Shown: positions 9,204 through 17,959 of the stretch, in pieces
Numbering within the stretch: the first letter of the stretch is position 1
Layout: each line of letters starts with the position of its first letter
NCBI RefSeq assembly: GCF_020524765.1
Contig: NZ_JAIVLR010000002.1
Coordinates: 584,501 to 648,500, forward strand
Source: Qipengyuania gaetbuli
Lineage (GTDB): Bacteria > Pseudomonadota > Alphaproteobacteria > Sphingomonadales > Sphingomonadaceae
Length of the DNA: 64,000 nucleotides
Direction: 5' to 3'
Program-made: the position numbers and the translations under genes
Notes under the pieces: model-generated
Told to the model about the DNA's origin: nothing
The model's database searches: none
What the model saw: the letters and a program-made list of their open reading frames with translations, nothing else

Positions 9204-11267
9204 ATGCGGCCCGACGTCCTCAACCCCCTGTTCGCCGAAACGGAGACGCTGGACGGCGTCGGCCCGAAGCTGAAGAAGCCGCTCGACAAGCTCGGCCTGA
9301 CGCGGCTGCGCGACCTCGTTTACCACCTGCCCGAACGCTTCGTGTCGCGGCGCGCAGTGGAGACGCTGGACGAGGCGGGCGAGGGCGAGAACATCGTCGT
9401 CAAGCTGACCGTGACCGAACATCGCAGCGGGCGCTCGCCGCGTGCGCCATACCGCGTGCTGGCGCAGGACAGCATCGGCAACGTCCTCGCACTGACCTAT
9501 TTCGGGCGCGCGTCCTATACTGCCAAGAAACAGCTGCCCGTCGGCGAGACGCGCTGGGTGGCCGGCAAGCTCGAACGCTTCGGCGACATGCTGCAGATCG
9601 TCCATCCCGACCACGTGGTGGAGGAAGGCGGCGATACGCTGCAGCGCCTGTGTGAGCCGGTCTATCGCCTGTCCGAAGGGCTGACCCAGCCCAAGCTGGC
9701 GGGCCTCGTCGAGCAGGCGCTGGCGAAGTGCCCCGACCTGCCTGAATGGGTCGAACCGACACAGGTCGCCAAGGAAAGCTGGCCCGCATGGCGCGAGGCT
9801 GTTGTCCGTTCGCACAAGGCCGAGGACAAGCTGGCGCGCGACCGGCTCGCCTATGACGAGCTGTTCGCCAATTCGCTGGCCCTGATGCTGGTGCGCGCCG
9901 ACAACCGCCGGCGCAAGGGCCAGCCCCTGAAGGGCGATGGCAGCTATCGCGGCAAGCTCGACCTGCCGTTCCCGCTGACGGGGGCGCAGAAGCGTTCGAT
10001 TGCCGAGATCGAGGGCGATATGGCGCAGGAAGCGCCGATGCTGCGCCTGCTGCAGGGCGATGTCGGGGCGGGCAAGACCGTCGTAGCCCTCGAAGCCATG
10101 CTCATCGCGGTGGAGGCGGGCGCGCAGGCGGCCTTGCTGGCGCCGACCGAAATCCTCGCCCGCCAGCATTACGAGAGCCTGCGCCGCATGGCGGAGCCGA
10201 CCGGCGCGCATGTCGCCCTGTTGACGGGCCGCGACAAGGGCAAGGCGCGCGAGGCGACGCTGATGGGCCTGCTCGACGGTAGCATCGACATCGTCGTCGG
10301 CACGCATGCGATTTTCCAGGACAAGGTCGCCTATCGCAATCTCGCCACGGTGGTGATCGACGAACAGCACCGCTTTGGTGTCGGCCAGCGCCTGATGCTG
10401 GCGAGCAAGGGCAAGCGCGCACCGCACGTCCTCGCCATGACCGCAACACCCATCCCGCGCACGCTGACGCTGGCGCAATATGGCGAACTGGACGTCAGCA
10501 AGCTCGACGAACTGCCACCGGGACGACAGGCCATCGACACGGTGGTGATGGGGCAGGACCGCATCCCTGCACTGGTGGAACGGCTCGCGGCGCAAATCGC
10601 CGAAGGGCGGCAGGCCTACTGGGTCTGCCCGATGGTCCGCGAAAGCGACGGTGCGGACGAGATCGCGGCTGCCGAGGCCCGTTATGCCTCGCTGAAGGAG
10701 CGGTTCGGCGACGACGTCGTACTCGTCCACGGCCAGCTGGCCCCGGAAATGAAGGATGCGGCCATGGAACGCTTCGCCAGCGGCCATGCCAAGCTGCTGG
10801 TGGCGACCACGGTGATCGAGGTCGGGGTCGACGTGCCCAATGCGACGCTCATGGTGATCGAGCAGGCGGAGCGGTTCGGCCTTGCCCAGTTGCACCAATT
10901 GCGCGGACGCGTCGGGCGGGGGAGCGAGAAGAGCTTCTGCGTCCTGCTGCACGGCGAAATGCTGTCGGAAACCGCACGCGAACGCCTCGCCCTGATGCGC
11001 GAGACGCAGGATGGCTTCGTCCTTGCGGAAGAAGATCTGCGCCTTCGCGGCGGAGGCGAATTGCTCGGCACGCGGCAATCGGGCGACACGCCCTTCGCCA
11101 TCGCCAGTTTCGAGCAGATCACCGAATTGCTGCCCAAGGCGCATGACGATGCCCGCCTGCTGATGGAACGCGACGGTGGCCTGGAGGGCGACCGCGGTGA
11201 GGCGGCGCGCATCCTGCTTTACCTGTTCGAGCGCGATTTCGGCGTGAAGACCCTGCGCGGAGGCTAG
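9204..11267 (+). CDS. recG: ATP-dependent DNA helicase RecG
   Basis: Holliday-junction and fork-remodelling helicase RecG (687 residues from the ATG at 9204; a GTG at 9195 would add three residues). The N-terminal wedge/OB domain begins with LDGVGPKLKKPLDKLGL. Walker A GDVGAGKTVVALEA lies near residue 285, Walker B VIDEQHRFGVG near 384, ATPIPRTL is motif III, and QLRGRVGRG is motif VI. The C-terminal DLRLRGGGELLGTRQSG segment is typical of RecG. Its 5' neighbour sdhE is divergent; it converges with the UbiB-type kinase gene. Confidence 0.97.
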   Translation: MRPDVLNPLFAETETLDGVGPKLKKPLDKLGLTRLRDLVYHLPERFVSRRAVETLDEAGEGENIVVKLTVTEHRSGRSPRAPYRVLAQDSIGNVLALTYFGRASYTAKKQLPVGETRWVAGKLERFGDMLQIVHPDHVVEEGGDTLQRLCEPVYRLSEGLTQPKLAGLVEQALAKCPDLPEWVEPTQVAKESWPAWREAVVRSHKAEDKLARDRLAYDELFANSLALMLVRADNRRRKGQPLKGDGSYRGKLDLPFPLTGAQKRSIAEIEGDMAQEAPMLRLLQGDVGAGKTVVALEAMLIAVEAGAQAALLAPTEILARQHYESLRRMAEPTGAHVALLTGRDKGKAREATLMGLLDGSIDIVVGTHAIFQDKVAYRNLATVVIDEQHRFGVGQRLMLASKGKRAPHVLAMTATPIPRTLTLAQYGELDVSKLDELPPGRQAIDTVVMGQDRIPALVERLAAQIAEGRQAYWVCPMVRESDGADEIAAAEARYASLKERFGDDVVLVHGQLAPEMKDAAMERFASGHAKLLVATTVIEVGVDVPNATLMVIEQAERFGLAQLHQLRGRVGRGSEKSFCVLLHGEMLSETARERLALMRETQDGFVLAEEDLRLRGGGELLGTRQSGDTPFAIASFEQITELLPKAHDDARLLMERDGGLEGDRGEAARILLYLFERDFGVKTLRGG

Positions 11268-11289
11268 GTCTCGGACGCAGCGGGCAAAC

Positions 11290-12624
11290 CTAGGCCGCCG
11301 TCTCTGCCAGCAGCTCCCTGACAGTCGAACGCACGTCTACCCGTGCCTTCAGCCTTGCCCCGAGCAGCGCGGTGCCGCTCACCTTGCGCTGGACGAACAG
11401 CGTTTCGGGCGGCGGAACGTGCCAGCTCTGCTTGTCCTTGGCGATCGGCATCGCCTCTTCCGTAATCTCGGGCACGAAGGCACGGTCGCCGAAGTCGAAC
11501 TTCCCGGGCCGCGCCATTTCGGTGACGATGATGTCGATGGCCCGGACAATACGCTCTGGATGGCGCGCAAGGGCTTGCGGGGAAATGAAACCGGCGGCCA
11601 GCGCTTCCTCGCGCACCCGTTCGCGGTCCTCGTCCAGCCCCGCCTGCAGCAGGCGGCGATAGTGCGATGCGACTGCCGGATCGACCTTTCGGGCAGCGCC
11701 GAAATCGAGCAGCACGACTTGCCCGGTATCGGCGCGGAAGCGGTAGTTCGCAAAATTGGGATCGGTCTGCATGAAGCCGAAATCGAATAATTCGCGCCCG
11801 ACCAGCTCGATGAAGCTCGAAAAGACCGAATCGCGCAGGTCTTGCGGTTCGTCCGCCAGCGCCTCGATCGGACGGCCCTCCTCGAAACTCATGGCAAGGA
11901 TGTGCGGGCGGGTCAGGTCCGGCTGGAGTTCGGGCACCACGAAGCGCGCATCGCCTTCCAGCAGTTCGGCATAGACCTGCATCATCCGGCCTTCGCGCTC
12001 GTAATCGGCTTCCTCGCGCAGCTGCTCCTTCGCCGCTGCCAGCATCGGCACGATGTCTAGGTTGTCGGGCAAAAGGCCGGTCATGCGCAGCAGTCCGGCG
12101 ACATTGTCGACGTCCGATTCGATGCTCTTGGCAACACCGGGATATTGCACCTTGATAGCCACCGCGCGCCCGTCGCGGGTCAGAGCACGGTGGACCTGTC
12201 CGATGGACGCGGCGGCGATGGGACGCGGCTCGAACCGGCGGAAGAGCTTGCGCCAGTCCGCCCCCCACTGCTCGGCCAGCACCTTGTCGAGCTGGCGCGG
12301 CGGCATGAAGTCGGCCTGTTCGCGCAGGCGGGCGAGGATGGCGGAAAGCTCGGGCGGCAGGACATCGCCTGCGTCCATGGAAATCATCTGGCCCAGCTTC
12401 ATCGCCGCGCCGCGCATGTGCGACAGCTTGTCCGCCATGCGTTTTGCATTGCCGGGGGTGAGGAGCAGCTGGTCCATGCTCGGCCGCTCGCCAGCAGCCA
12501 GTCGCCGTGCGCCTTCGCCCAGCGCGCCGGCGACCATGCCGCCGGCCAGCCCGCCGAAGCCTGCCAGCCTGCCCAGGCGCGATGCCGGGACCGGCCGCGC
12601 ACGCCGCTTGTCTTCGTCAGCCAT
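11290..12624 (-). CDS. ABC1/UbiB-family atypical protein kinase-like protein
   Basis: A 444-residue member of the ABC1/ADCK/UbiB family. The family signature KLGQ (residues 76-79) is visible in RGAAMKLGQM, the alanine-rich nucleotide loop reads AAASIGQVHRA, the VAIK lysine is in VAIKVQYPG, and VLLDFGAARK supplies the DFG-like metal-binding motif. Family members support ubiquinone synthesis or act as ATPases on lipids. It lacks the two C-terminal hydrophobic helices expected of classical UbiB, so it is closer to the soluble AarF/ADCK4-like group. Its start overlaps the end of the upstream phosphatase gene by 8 bp, implying translational coupling. Confidence 0.9.
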   Translation of the reverse strand: MADEDKRRARPVPASRLGRLAGFGGLAGGMVAGALGEGARRLAAGERPSMDQLLLTPGNAKRMADKLSHMRGAAMKLGQMISMDAGDVLPPELSAILARLREQADFMPPRQLDKVLAEQWGADWRKLFRRFEPRPIAAASIGQVHRALTRDGRAVAIKVQYPGVAKSIESDVDNVAGLLRMTGLLPDNLDIVPMLAAAKEQLREEADYEREGRMMQVYAELLEGDARFVVPELQPDLTRPHILAMSFEEGRPIEALADEPQDLRDSVFSSFIELVGRELFDFGFMQTDPNFANYRFRADTGQVVLLDFGAARKVDPAVASHYRRLLQAGLDEDRERVREEALAAGFISPQALARHPERIVRAIDIIVTEMARPGKFDFGDRAFVPEITEEAMPIAKDKQSWHVPPPETLFVQRKVSGTALLGARLKARVDVRSTVRELLAETAA

Positions 12625-13090
12625 TCCGCTTGCTCAGCAATTCGACCAGCGCATCGGCGGCCATCGTCACGTCTTCCCAGGTTGCGCGGAAATTGTCCTC
12701 GCCGCCATACCACGGGTCGGAGAGTTCGCGCCCTTCGCTGCCCGGCACGAGGTCGAGCAGCATGGCCGTGCGCGCCTTCCCATTGCCGGGATCGCGCGCG
12801 GCGATACCCTGCATGTTCGACCGGTCCATGCCGAAGATGAAATCGAAGCGGTGGAAGTCCTCTGCCGCCAACTGCCGTCCGCGATAGCCCGAAATATCGA
12901 TGCCTTGCCTGTGCGCTTCGTCGATACTGCGCGGATCGGGCGGCTGGCCGACATGGTAGTCGGCAGTGCCCGCGCTATCGACATGGACGTCGAGCCCGGC
13001 CTCCTCCGCAGCGCGGCGGAAAGCGGCTTCGGCAAGGGGCGAACGGCAGATATTGCCGAGGCAGACGAACAACACGGAATGGGACGGCAT
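12617..13090 (-). CDS. Low-molecular-weight protein-tyrosine phosphatase
   Basis: A 157-residue LMW-PTP. The P-loop CX5R is CLGNICR (Cys10 to Arg16) in LFVCLGNICRSPLAEAAF, and the general-acid Asp lies in SDPWYGG near the C-terminus. It hydrolyses phosphotyrosine; in bacteria such enzymes often control capsule kinases, but no kinase partner is adjacent. The ATG at 13088-13090 fits the family N-terminus; the frame extends upstream into the low-GC segment without homology. It is co-transcribed with the ABC1-type gene (8-bp overlap). Confidence 0.93.
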   Translation of the reverse strand: MPSHSVLFVCLGNICRSPLAEAAFRRAAEEAGLDVHVDSAGTADYHVGQPPDPRSIDEAHRQGIDISGYRGRQLAAEDFHRFDFIFGMDRSNMQGIAARDPGNGKARTAMLLDLVPGSEGRELSDPWYGGEDNFRATWEDVTMAADALVELLSKRNG

Positions 13091-13430
13091 GACCGCCCAA
13101 CGAGGCAGCGGCCCCGTGGTTTCAAACAAATGTTGATTTGGTGGCACGCGAGGGACGCGGTGCAGGATAAATGGTCGGGGAGACTCCATTCGTTCCGCGT
13201 GAGGTAGGGTGAGTGGTGATATTTGGCACGAAAACAGAACCTTGCAAGACCTCAATGTTCTGCGAACATGTTGGCTTGCCGGCTACTTGGATCGTAGTTA
13301 CCCCGCCACCTGAGATGAGCGACAGTGGAGTCCATCGCACAAGAAAGTCTTAAGGTTTCGACGCGTTCTGTTTTGAAGTCAGAAGCTGTGACTGTAACTT
13401 CGGCAGCTACTGAGAGTTCTGGAGGGTGAG
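13091..13430. other. Low-GC intergenic segment upstream of the orphan gene
   Basis: About 340 bp with no convincing gene. Its base composition drops from the surrounding mid-60s per cent GC toward 50 per cent. It contains the 12-bp copy of the tRNA-Pro 3' end at 13172-13183. The promoter of the orphan gene at 13431 should lie here, but no clear -35/-10 pair was recognised. Confidence 0.5.
13172..13183. repeat. Direct repeat of tRNA-Pro 3' end (att-like), distal copy
   Basis: TGGTCGGGGAGA here is identical to 14395-14406, which is the last 12 nt of the tRNA-Pro gene (including encoded CCA). Allowing two mismatches, the match extends six bases further outward (GATA shared). The two copies bracket about 1.2 kb of low-GC DNA, as expected of attL/attR left by integration into a tRNA 3' end. 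No integrase gene is present, so this is inference from position and sequence. Confidence 0.55.
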
Positions 13431-14237
13431 ATGAGATTCTTATTTGCAATGAGTTGTTTGATGTTGGCTGGATCTGTTCACAGCCAAGCACTGGCTCAAG
13501 CAGATACGTGCCAGAGTTATATTGGGCAGACGCTACAAACTCAGTCTTTCGATGAAGTTTGGAACTCACTTCCAAGCGTTTCACCGCAAGGTGAGTATGA
13601 GAGTAATGCGGCTTATGAAGCCCGTATAGGTACGCTAGATCCCAGGCCGCCGGTCTGGATTAGACGGAGTACCGCTGATAAGCAGAAGATTGGAAGTTTC
13701 GATCCAAAGATTGGTGCCCTCAAAGTCTCAGACTTCGCTCTCAGCACTTACATGCCATTCGGCTTCGGCTACAAACTCAATCTTCCCAAGCCGAGCAATG
13801 CCTTTGGATTCGCAGCTACGGATTATGGCCGAACTTACGATGAGCCATATGAAGCGTCGAACGCGCTGGGGGCGAAGACGACTGTTACGGTAGCTGTTGA
13901 TTGGATTGATCTAGTAATCGCGACTGGAAATAATGAAAAAGGTCGTGAATGGGACATCCCGTCCGAAAGTTACGCGATGAAATATTGGAATATTTCGGGA
14001 ACCCCAGATCGATTGAAGGAAATATCTGAATCTGGCAACTATGTTTGGCTTGTTGCTCCTGTTAAAAAAGCAGGCGAAAACCTAAGAGAGCAAACTTCGT
14101 TTGCGAAGTTCAATAACCCGGTCGACCGAAGCGTCGTTGCAAAGCGAGTGTTGCTTGCAGACTTCATGTGTGCGGGCCTTATTGACAGGAGCGGCGTCGT
14201 TCTTCAGGCCTCGCCGATCAAGTCGAAGAGGTTTTGA
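13431..14237 (+). CDS. Orphan secreted protein in low-GC island
   Basis: A 268-residue protein I do not recognise. Residues 1-24 are a clear Sec signal peptide (MRFLFAMSCLMLAGSVHSQ, then ALAQA as a likely cleavage site), so it is probably periplasmic. The mature part has only two cysteines, near the N-terminus (DTCQSY) and C-terminus (DFMCAG), which could form a disulfide; tyrosine, asparagine and serine are frequent. Counting sample lines gives about 46 per cent GC, far below the neighbours, and codon use is correspondingly AT-rich. It sits alone between a 12-bp tRNA-Pro repeat and tRNA-Pro itself, so it is likely horizontally acquired. A GGAGGGTGAG ribosome site precedes the ATG. Confidence 0.75.
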   Translation: MRFLFAMSCLMLAGSVHSQALAQADTCQSYIGQTLQTQSFDEVWNSLPSVSPQGEYESNAAYEARIGTLDPRPPVWIRRSTADKQKIGSFDPKIGALKVSDFALSTYMPFGFGYKLNLPKPSNAFGFAATDYGRTYDEPYEASNALGAKTTVTVAVDWIDLVIATGNNEKGREWDIPSESYAMKYWNISGTPDRLKEISESGNYVWLVAPVKKAGENLREQTSFAKFNNPVDRSVVAKRVLLADFMCAGLIDRSGVVLQASPIKSKRF

Positions 14238-14318
14238 TTGATTGGCGCTGTTTCCGAGTGGGGGCCTCAGGAACTCTCGAGATCAGAGACTGTGGTTGGT
14301 CAGCCGGGTGACCTTTAC

Positions 14319-14340
14319 AGGTGCCCCGGATAGGTGCCCC
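14319..14340. repeat. Tandem 9-bp direct repeat
   Basis: AGGTGCCCC occurs at 14319-14327 and again at 14332-14340 (13-bp period), in the 157-bp gap between the orphan gene and tRNA-Pro. It may be part of the integrated segment's end (arm-type binding sites are a possibility), but nothing else supports a function. Confidence 0.4.
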
Positions 14341-14394
14341 AGAAGGAGGCCTTCCTGGCTCATAAACATCTGAAAAATAAAAGAAAAAGATAGT

Positions 14395-14471
14395 TGGTCG
14401 GGGAGAGAGGATTCGAACCTCCGGCCCCTGCCTCCCGAAGACAGTGCTCTACCAGGCTGAGCTACTCCCCG
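14395..14471 (-). tRNA. tRNA-Pro (anticodon CGG)
   Basis: A complete minus-strand cloverleaf of 77 nt with encoded CCA. The acceptor stem CGGGGAG pairs with CTCCCCG. The anticodon stem CTGTC/GGCAG encloses TTCGGGA, giving CGG, and the T-arm is GGTTCGAATCC. Its 3' end (14395-14406) is duplicated 1.2 kb away at 13172-13183, on the far side of the low-GC segment. Confidence 0.97.
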
Positions 14472-14579
14472 ACCGGATGCTTGCGGGGCGGACCCCGCGA
14501 GGCAGAGGCGGCCCTATAGGTGTGGATTGCTGCACACGCAAGCAGGCATTTCGCGGAAAATCGGGATAGGGCGGCAGGC

Positions 14580-15506
14580 GTGTCACAGCAGCATTACGAG
14601 CAGCAATATCTCGACCTCATGCGCCGCATCTGGCGCGAGGGTGACGAGCGCAGCGACCGCACGGGCGTAGGCACGAGGTCCGTCTTCGGGGCCATGCTCC
14701 GTTTCGACCTTGCGGGCGGCGCCATGCCGCTCATCACGACCAAGCGGGTCTACTGGAAGACCGCCACGCGCGAGATGCTGTGGTTCCTCACCGGTGATAC
14801 CAACATCCGACCGCTGGTGCTGCAGGGCGTGAAGATCTGGAACGAGTGGCCGCACGCGCGCTATGTAAAGGAGACGGGCGAGGAGATCGCGCTCGACGAC
14901 TTCGTCCAGCGGATCGCCGATGACGAGGCATTTGCCGAGCGCTGGGGCGATCTCGGTCCGGTCTACGGCAAGCAATGGGTGGACTGGCCGACCTATCGCT
15001 ATCGCAAGGACGGGCTCTACGAGAAGGGCGAGGGGATCAACCAGATCGCCGAGGTGGTCGAATCGCTGAAGGTGAATCCGGGCAGCCGCCGCCACATCAT
15101 CGAGGGCTGGAACGTGGCCGAACTCGATTCGATGGCACTGCCGCCGTGCCACAAGACCTACCAGTTCCACGTGGCGGACGGGCGACTCAACGGGTTGCTC
15201 TACCAGCGCAGCTGCGACGTCGCGCTGGGGCTGCCGTTCAACCTGTGGTCGGCGGCGCTGCTGCAGCGCATGCTGGCCGACCAGGCGGGACTCGAGCCGG
15301 GCGAATTCGTGTGGATGGGCGGCGATACGCACCTGTATCTCAACCACGAACACCTCGTCGAAGAGCAGCTGGAGCGGGAACCGCAAGGTCATCCGACGCT
15401 TGAGATTTTGCGGCGTCCGGCCTCGATCTTCGACTACCGCATTGAGGATTTCGCGGTTCACGACTACACGCCGCACGGGCCCATCAAGGCCCCCGTCGCG
15501 GTCTGA
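14580..15506 (+). CDS. thyA: Thymidylate synthase ThyA
   Basis: Folate-dependent thymidylate synthase: dUMP plus methylene-THF gives dTMP plus DHF. The catalytic cysteine is Cys190 in ALPPCHKTYQFHV, followed by the dUMP-binding RSCDVALGLPFN. The N-terminal part has SDRTGVGTRSVFG and the GVKIWNEW segment. About 308 residues, so it carries the mid-domain insertion of the longer ThyA subtype (E. coli ThyA has 264). Start: GTG at 14580, preceded by an AGGGCGG-like ribosome site; an ATG at 14520 would add 20 residues without homology. It lies between tRNA-Pro and the bkd operon. Confidence 0.94.
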   Translation: MSQQHYEQQYLDLMRRIWREGDERSDRTGVGTRSVFGAMLRFDLAGGAMPLITTKRVYWKTATREMLWFLTGDTNIRPLVLQGVKIWNEWPHARYVKETGEEIALDDFVQRIADDEAFAERWGDLGPVYGKQWVDWPTYRYRKDGLYEKGEGINQIAEVVESLKVNPGSRRHIIEGWNVAELDSMALPPCHKTYQFHVADGRLNGLLYQRSCDVALGLPFNLWSAALLQRMLADQAGLEPGEFVWMGGDTHLYLNHEHLVEEQLEREPQGHPTLEILRRPASIFDYRIEDFAVHDYTPHGPIKAPVAV

Positions 15507-15518
15507 ACCGGCACCATC

Positions 15519-15547
15519 TTGACCGTTTCTCCCGCGTGAAATAAAAT
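15519..15547 (+). promoter_or_regulatory. Near-consensus sigma-70-type promoter for the bkd operon
   Basis: TTGACC at 15519-15524 and TAAAAT at 15542-15547 are separated by exactly 17 bp, each one mismatch from the consensus hexamers. Transcription would start near 15554, about 30 bp before the ATG of the E1 alpha gene, leaving room for the GGAGAGAG ribosome site. This is seen directly in sequence; activity is inferred. Confidence 0.65.
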
Positions 15548-15583
15548 AACGCCCAAGCGTAAGATTGCGTCTGGAGAGAGTCT

Positions 15584-16900
15584 ATGGCCGACAGGCCCCC
15601 TGCCGAGGGTGACCGGACAGCAGCGAAAGCCGGCGACAACCGCCCCACGCTTTCGCTCCATGTTCCCGAACCCAAGTTCCGTCCCGGTGATACGGTCGAC
15701 TTTTCGCATATCGAGGTGCCGGAAGCAGGCGCGCAGCCGCGCCCCGACGAGACCACCGATCCCAAGGATATGCGCGATTTCGCCTATGGCTTGATCCGCG
15801 TGCTGGGCGATGACCACAAGGCGCACGGACCCTGGGACCCCAAGCTCGATCCCGAAACCCTGCGCACCATGCTCGGCCACATGGCCATGACCCGCGCGTT
15901 CGACGAACGGATGTTCCGCGGCCAGCGGCAGGGCAAGACCAGCTTCTACATGAAGTGCACCGGCGAGGAGGCGACCAGCGTGTCCGCCTCCATGGCGCTG
16001 GCGGGCGACGACATGATCTTCCCCAGCTACCGCCAGCAGGGCATCCTGATCCAGCGCGGCTACCCGATGATCGAGATGATCAACCAGATCTACTCGAACA
16101 AGGGCGACAAGCTGAAGGGCCGCCAGCTGCCGATCATGTATTCGAGCCGCGAGCACAGCTTCTTCTCGATCTCCGGCAACCTCGCCACGCAGACCCCGCA
16201 GGCGGTCGGCTGGGCGATGGCGAGCGCGATCAAGGGCGACAGCCGCATTGCCGCGACCTGGGTGGGCGAGGGCAGCACCGCGGAAGGCGACTTCCATTCC
16301 GCCTGCCTGTTCGCAACCGTCTACAATGCGCCGGTGATCTTCAACGTGGTCAACAACCAGTGGGCCATTTCCAGCTTCAGCGGCTTTGCTGGTGCCGAGC
16401 GTGCGACCTTTGCGGCGCGCGGCCTCGGGTACGGTATCGCTTCGCTGCGCGTCGACGGCAACGACCCGCTCGCCTGCTATGCGGCGGAACAGTGGGCCGC
16501 CAACCGCGCCCGCGCGAACGCCGGTCCGACCGTGATCGAGTTCTTCAGCTACCGCGCCGAAGGCCACTCCACCTCCGACGATCCGTCCGGCTATCGCAGC
16601 GCGCAGGAGCGTGACGAATGGCCGCTGGGCGATCCCGTCATGCGCCTCAAGAACCACCTCATCGCCATCGGCGAGTGGGACGAGGAGCGCCAGCAGGCGA
16701 TGGATTTGGAAGCGGCGGAATACGTCAAGAAGACCACCAAGGAAGCGGAAGCCAACGGCATCCTCGGCCACGGCCTGCACCATCCTTTCCGCACCATGTT
16801 CGAGGATGTGTTCGAGGAACTGCCCTGGCACCTGCAGGAGCAGGCCGAACAGGCGATCCGCGAACGCGAGACCAAGTTTCCGGGAGGGCTCGACCTGTGA
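15584..16900 (+). CDS. bkdA1: Branched-chain 2-oxoacid dehydrogenase E1 alpha subunit
   Basis: Alpha subunit of the thiamine-diphosphate-dependent E1 component (3-methyl-2-oxobutanoate dehydrogenase), 438 residues. The ThDP/Mg motif (GDG-N about 30-NN type) spans residues about 228-258, starting GEGSTAEGDFHSACLF and ending FNVVNN. The phosphorylation-loop region reads YRAEGHSTSDDPSGYR. The extended N-terminus (FRPGDTVDFSHIEVPEAGAQ) matches the Pseudomonas BkdA1 type and distinguishes it from pyruvate dehydrogenase E1. The complex feeds valine, leucine and isoleucine catabolism and branched acyl-CoA supply. It heads an operon with E1 beta and E2. Confidence 0.92.
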   Translation: MADRPPAEGDRTAAKAGDNRPTLSLHVPEPKFRPGDTVDFSHIEVPEAGAQPRPDETTDPKDMRDFAYGLIRVLGDDHKAHGPWDPKLDPETLRTMLGHMAMTRAFDERMFRGQRQGKTSFYMKCTGEEATSVSASMALAGDDMIFPSYRQQGILIQRGYPMIEMINQIYSNKGDKLKGRQLPIMYSSREHSFFSISGNLATQTPQAVGWAMASAIKGDSRIAATWVGEGSTAEGDFHSACLFATVYNAPVIFNVVNNQWAISSFSGFAGAERATFAARGLGYGIASLRVDGNDPLACYAAEQWAANRARANAGPTVIEFFSYRAEGHSTSDDPSGYRSAQERDEWPLGDPVMRLKNHLIAIGEWDEERQQAMDLEAAEYVKKTTKEAEANGILGHGLHHPFRTMFEDVFEELPWHLQEQAEQAIRERETKFPGGLDL

Positions 16901-17955
16901 GCACCGCAACGAAAACGACCGAAACCGCAGCGACCGGTAGCGAACGCCGCCTCAACATGATCGAGGCGATCAACGAGGCGCTCGACATCTCCATGGCGAA
17001 GGACCCCGATGTCGTCGTCATGGGCGAGGACGTGGGCTATTTCGGCGGCGTGTTCCGTTGCACCGCGGGTCTGCAGGAAAAATACGGCAAGACCCGCGTG
17101 TTCGACACGCCGATTTCCGAGTGCGGCATCATCGCCGTGGCGGTGGGCATGGGGGCATACGGCCTGCGTCCGGTGCCGGAAATCCAGTTCGCCGACTATA
17201 TCTACCCCGGCCTCGACCAGCTGATCTCCGAAGCGGCGCGCCTGCGTTATCGTTCGGCGGGTGAATACATCGCCCCGATGACCGTGCGCAGCCCGTTCGG
17301 CGGCGGCATCTTCGGCGGCCAGACCCACAGCCAGAGCCCCGAGGCGATCTTCGCCCATGTGGCGGGCCTCAAGACGGTGATCCCGGCGACGCCCTATGAC
17401 GCCAAGGGCCTGCTGATTTCCGCGATCGAGGACAACGACCCGGTCATCTTCTTCGAGCCCAAGCGCATCTACAACGGCCCGTTCTCCGGCTATTACGACA
17501 AGCCGGTGCAGCCGTGGAAGAAGTTCGACGCCAGCATCGTGCCCGAAGGCCATTACAAGATCCCGCTCGGCAAGGCGCGTCTTGCCACCGAGGGCGAGGA
17601 ACTGACCATCATCGCCTATGGCACCATGGTCCACGTGGTCGAGGCGGTCTGCGCCGAGAAGGGCGTGGAGGCCGACATCATCGACCTGCGCACCATCGTC
17701 CCGCTCGACATCGAGACGATCGAGGCTTCGGTGAAGAAGACCGGCCGCTGCCTGATCGTCCACGAAGCCACGCGCACTGCCGGTTTCGGCGCGGAACTCT
17801 CCGCGCTCGTCACCGAACGCTGCTTCTACCATCTCGAAGCCCCCGTCGAACGAGTCACCGGCTTCGACACGCCCTATCCCCACAGCCTCGAATGGGCCTA
17901 CTTCCCCGGTCCGGTCCGTATCGGCGAGGCCCTCGACAAGATCCTGAGCGAGTAA
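16897..17955 (+). CDS. bkdA2: Branched-chain 2-oxoacid dehydrogenase E1 beta subunit
   Basis: Beta subunit of the same E1 heterotetramer, 352 residues. It starts with GTG at 16897, overlapping the alpha stop by 4 bp (GTGA), with CGGGAGGG upstream as ribosome site. Family landmarks: NEALDISMAKDPDVVVMGED, GYFGGVFRCTAGLQEKYG, the DTPISECGIIAVAVGMGAYG cofactor region, and the C-terminal VTGFDTPYPHSLEWAYFP typical of BCKDH beta. Translational coupling should keep subunits stoichiometric. Confidence 0.93.
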   Translation: MSTATKTTETAATGSERRLNMIEAINEALDISMAKDPDVVVMGEDVGYFGGVFRCTAGLQEKYGKTRVFDTPISECGIIAVAVGMGAYGLRPVPEIQFADYIYPGLDQLISEAARLRYRSAGEYIAPMTVRSPFGGGIFGGQTHSQSPEAIFAHVAGLKTVIPATPYDAKGLLISAIEDNDPVIFFEPKRIYNGPFSGYYDKPVQPWKKFDASIVPEGHYKIPLGKARLATEGEELTIIAYGTMVHVVEAVCAEKGVEADIIDLRTIVPLDIETIEASVKKTGRCLIVHEATRTAGFGAELSALVTERCFYHLEAPVERVTGFDTPYPHSLEWAYFPGPVRIGEALDKILSE

Positions 17956-17959
17956 CGCG

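Noticed and set aside
8868..11144. 758-codon minus-strand frame covering recG
   Set aside because: Only its last 92 codons (sdhE) show family homology; the rest is antisense to recG. The gene was trimmed to 8868-9146.
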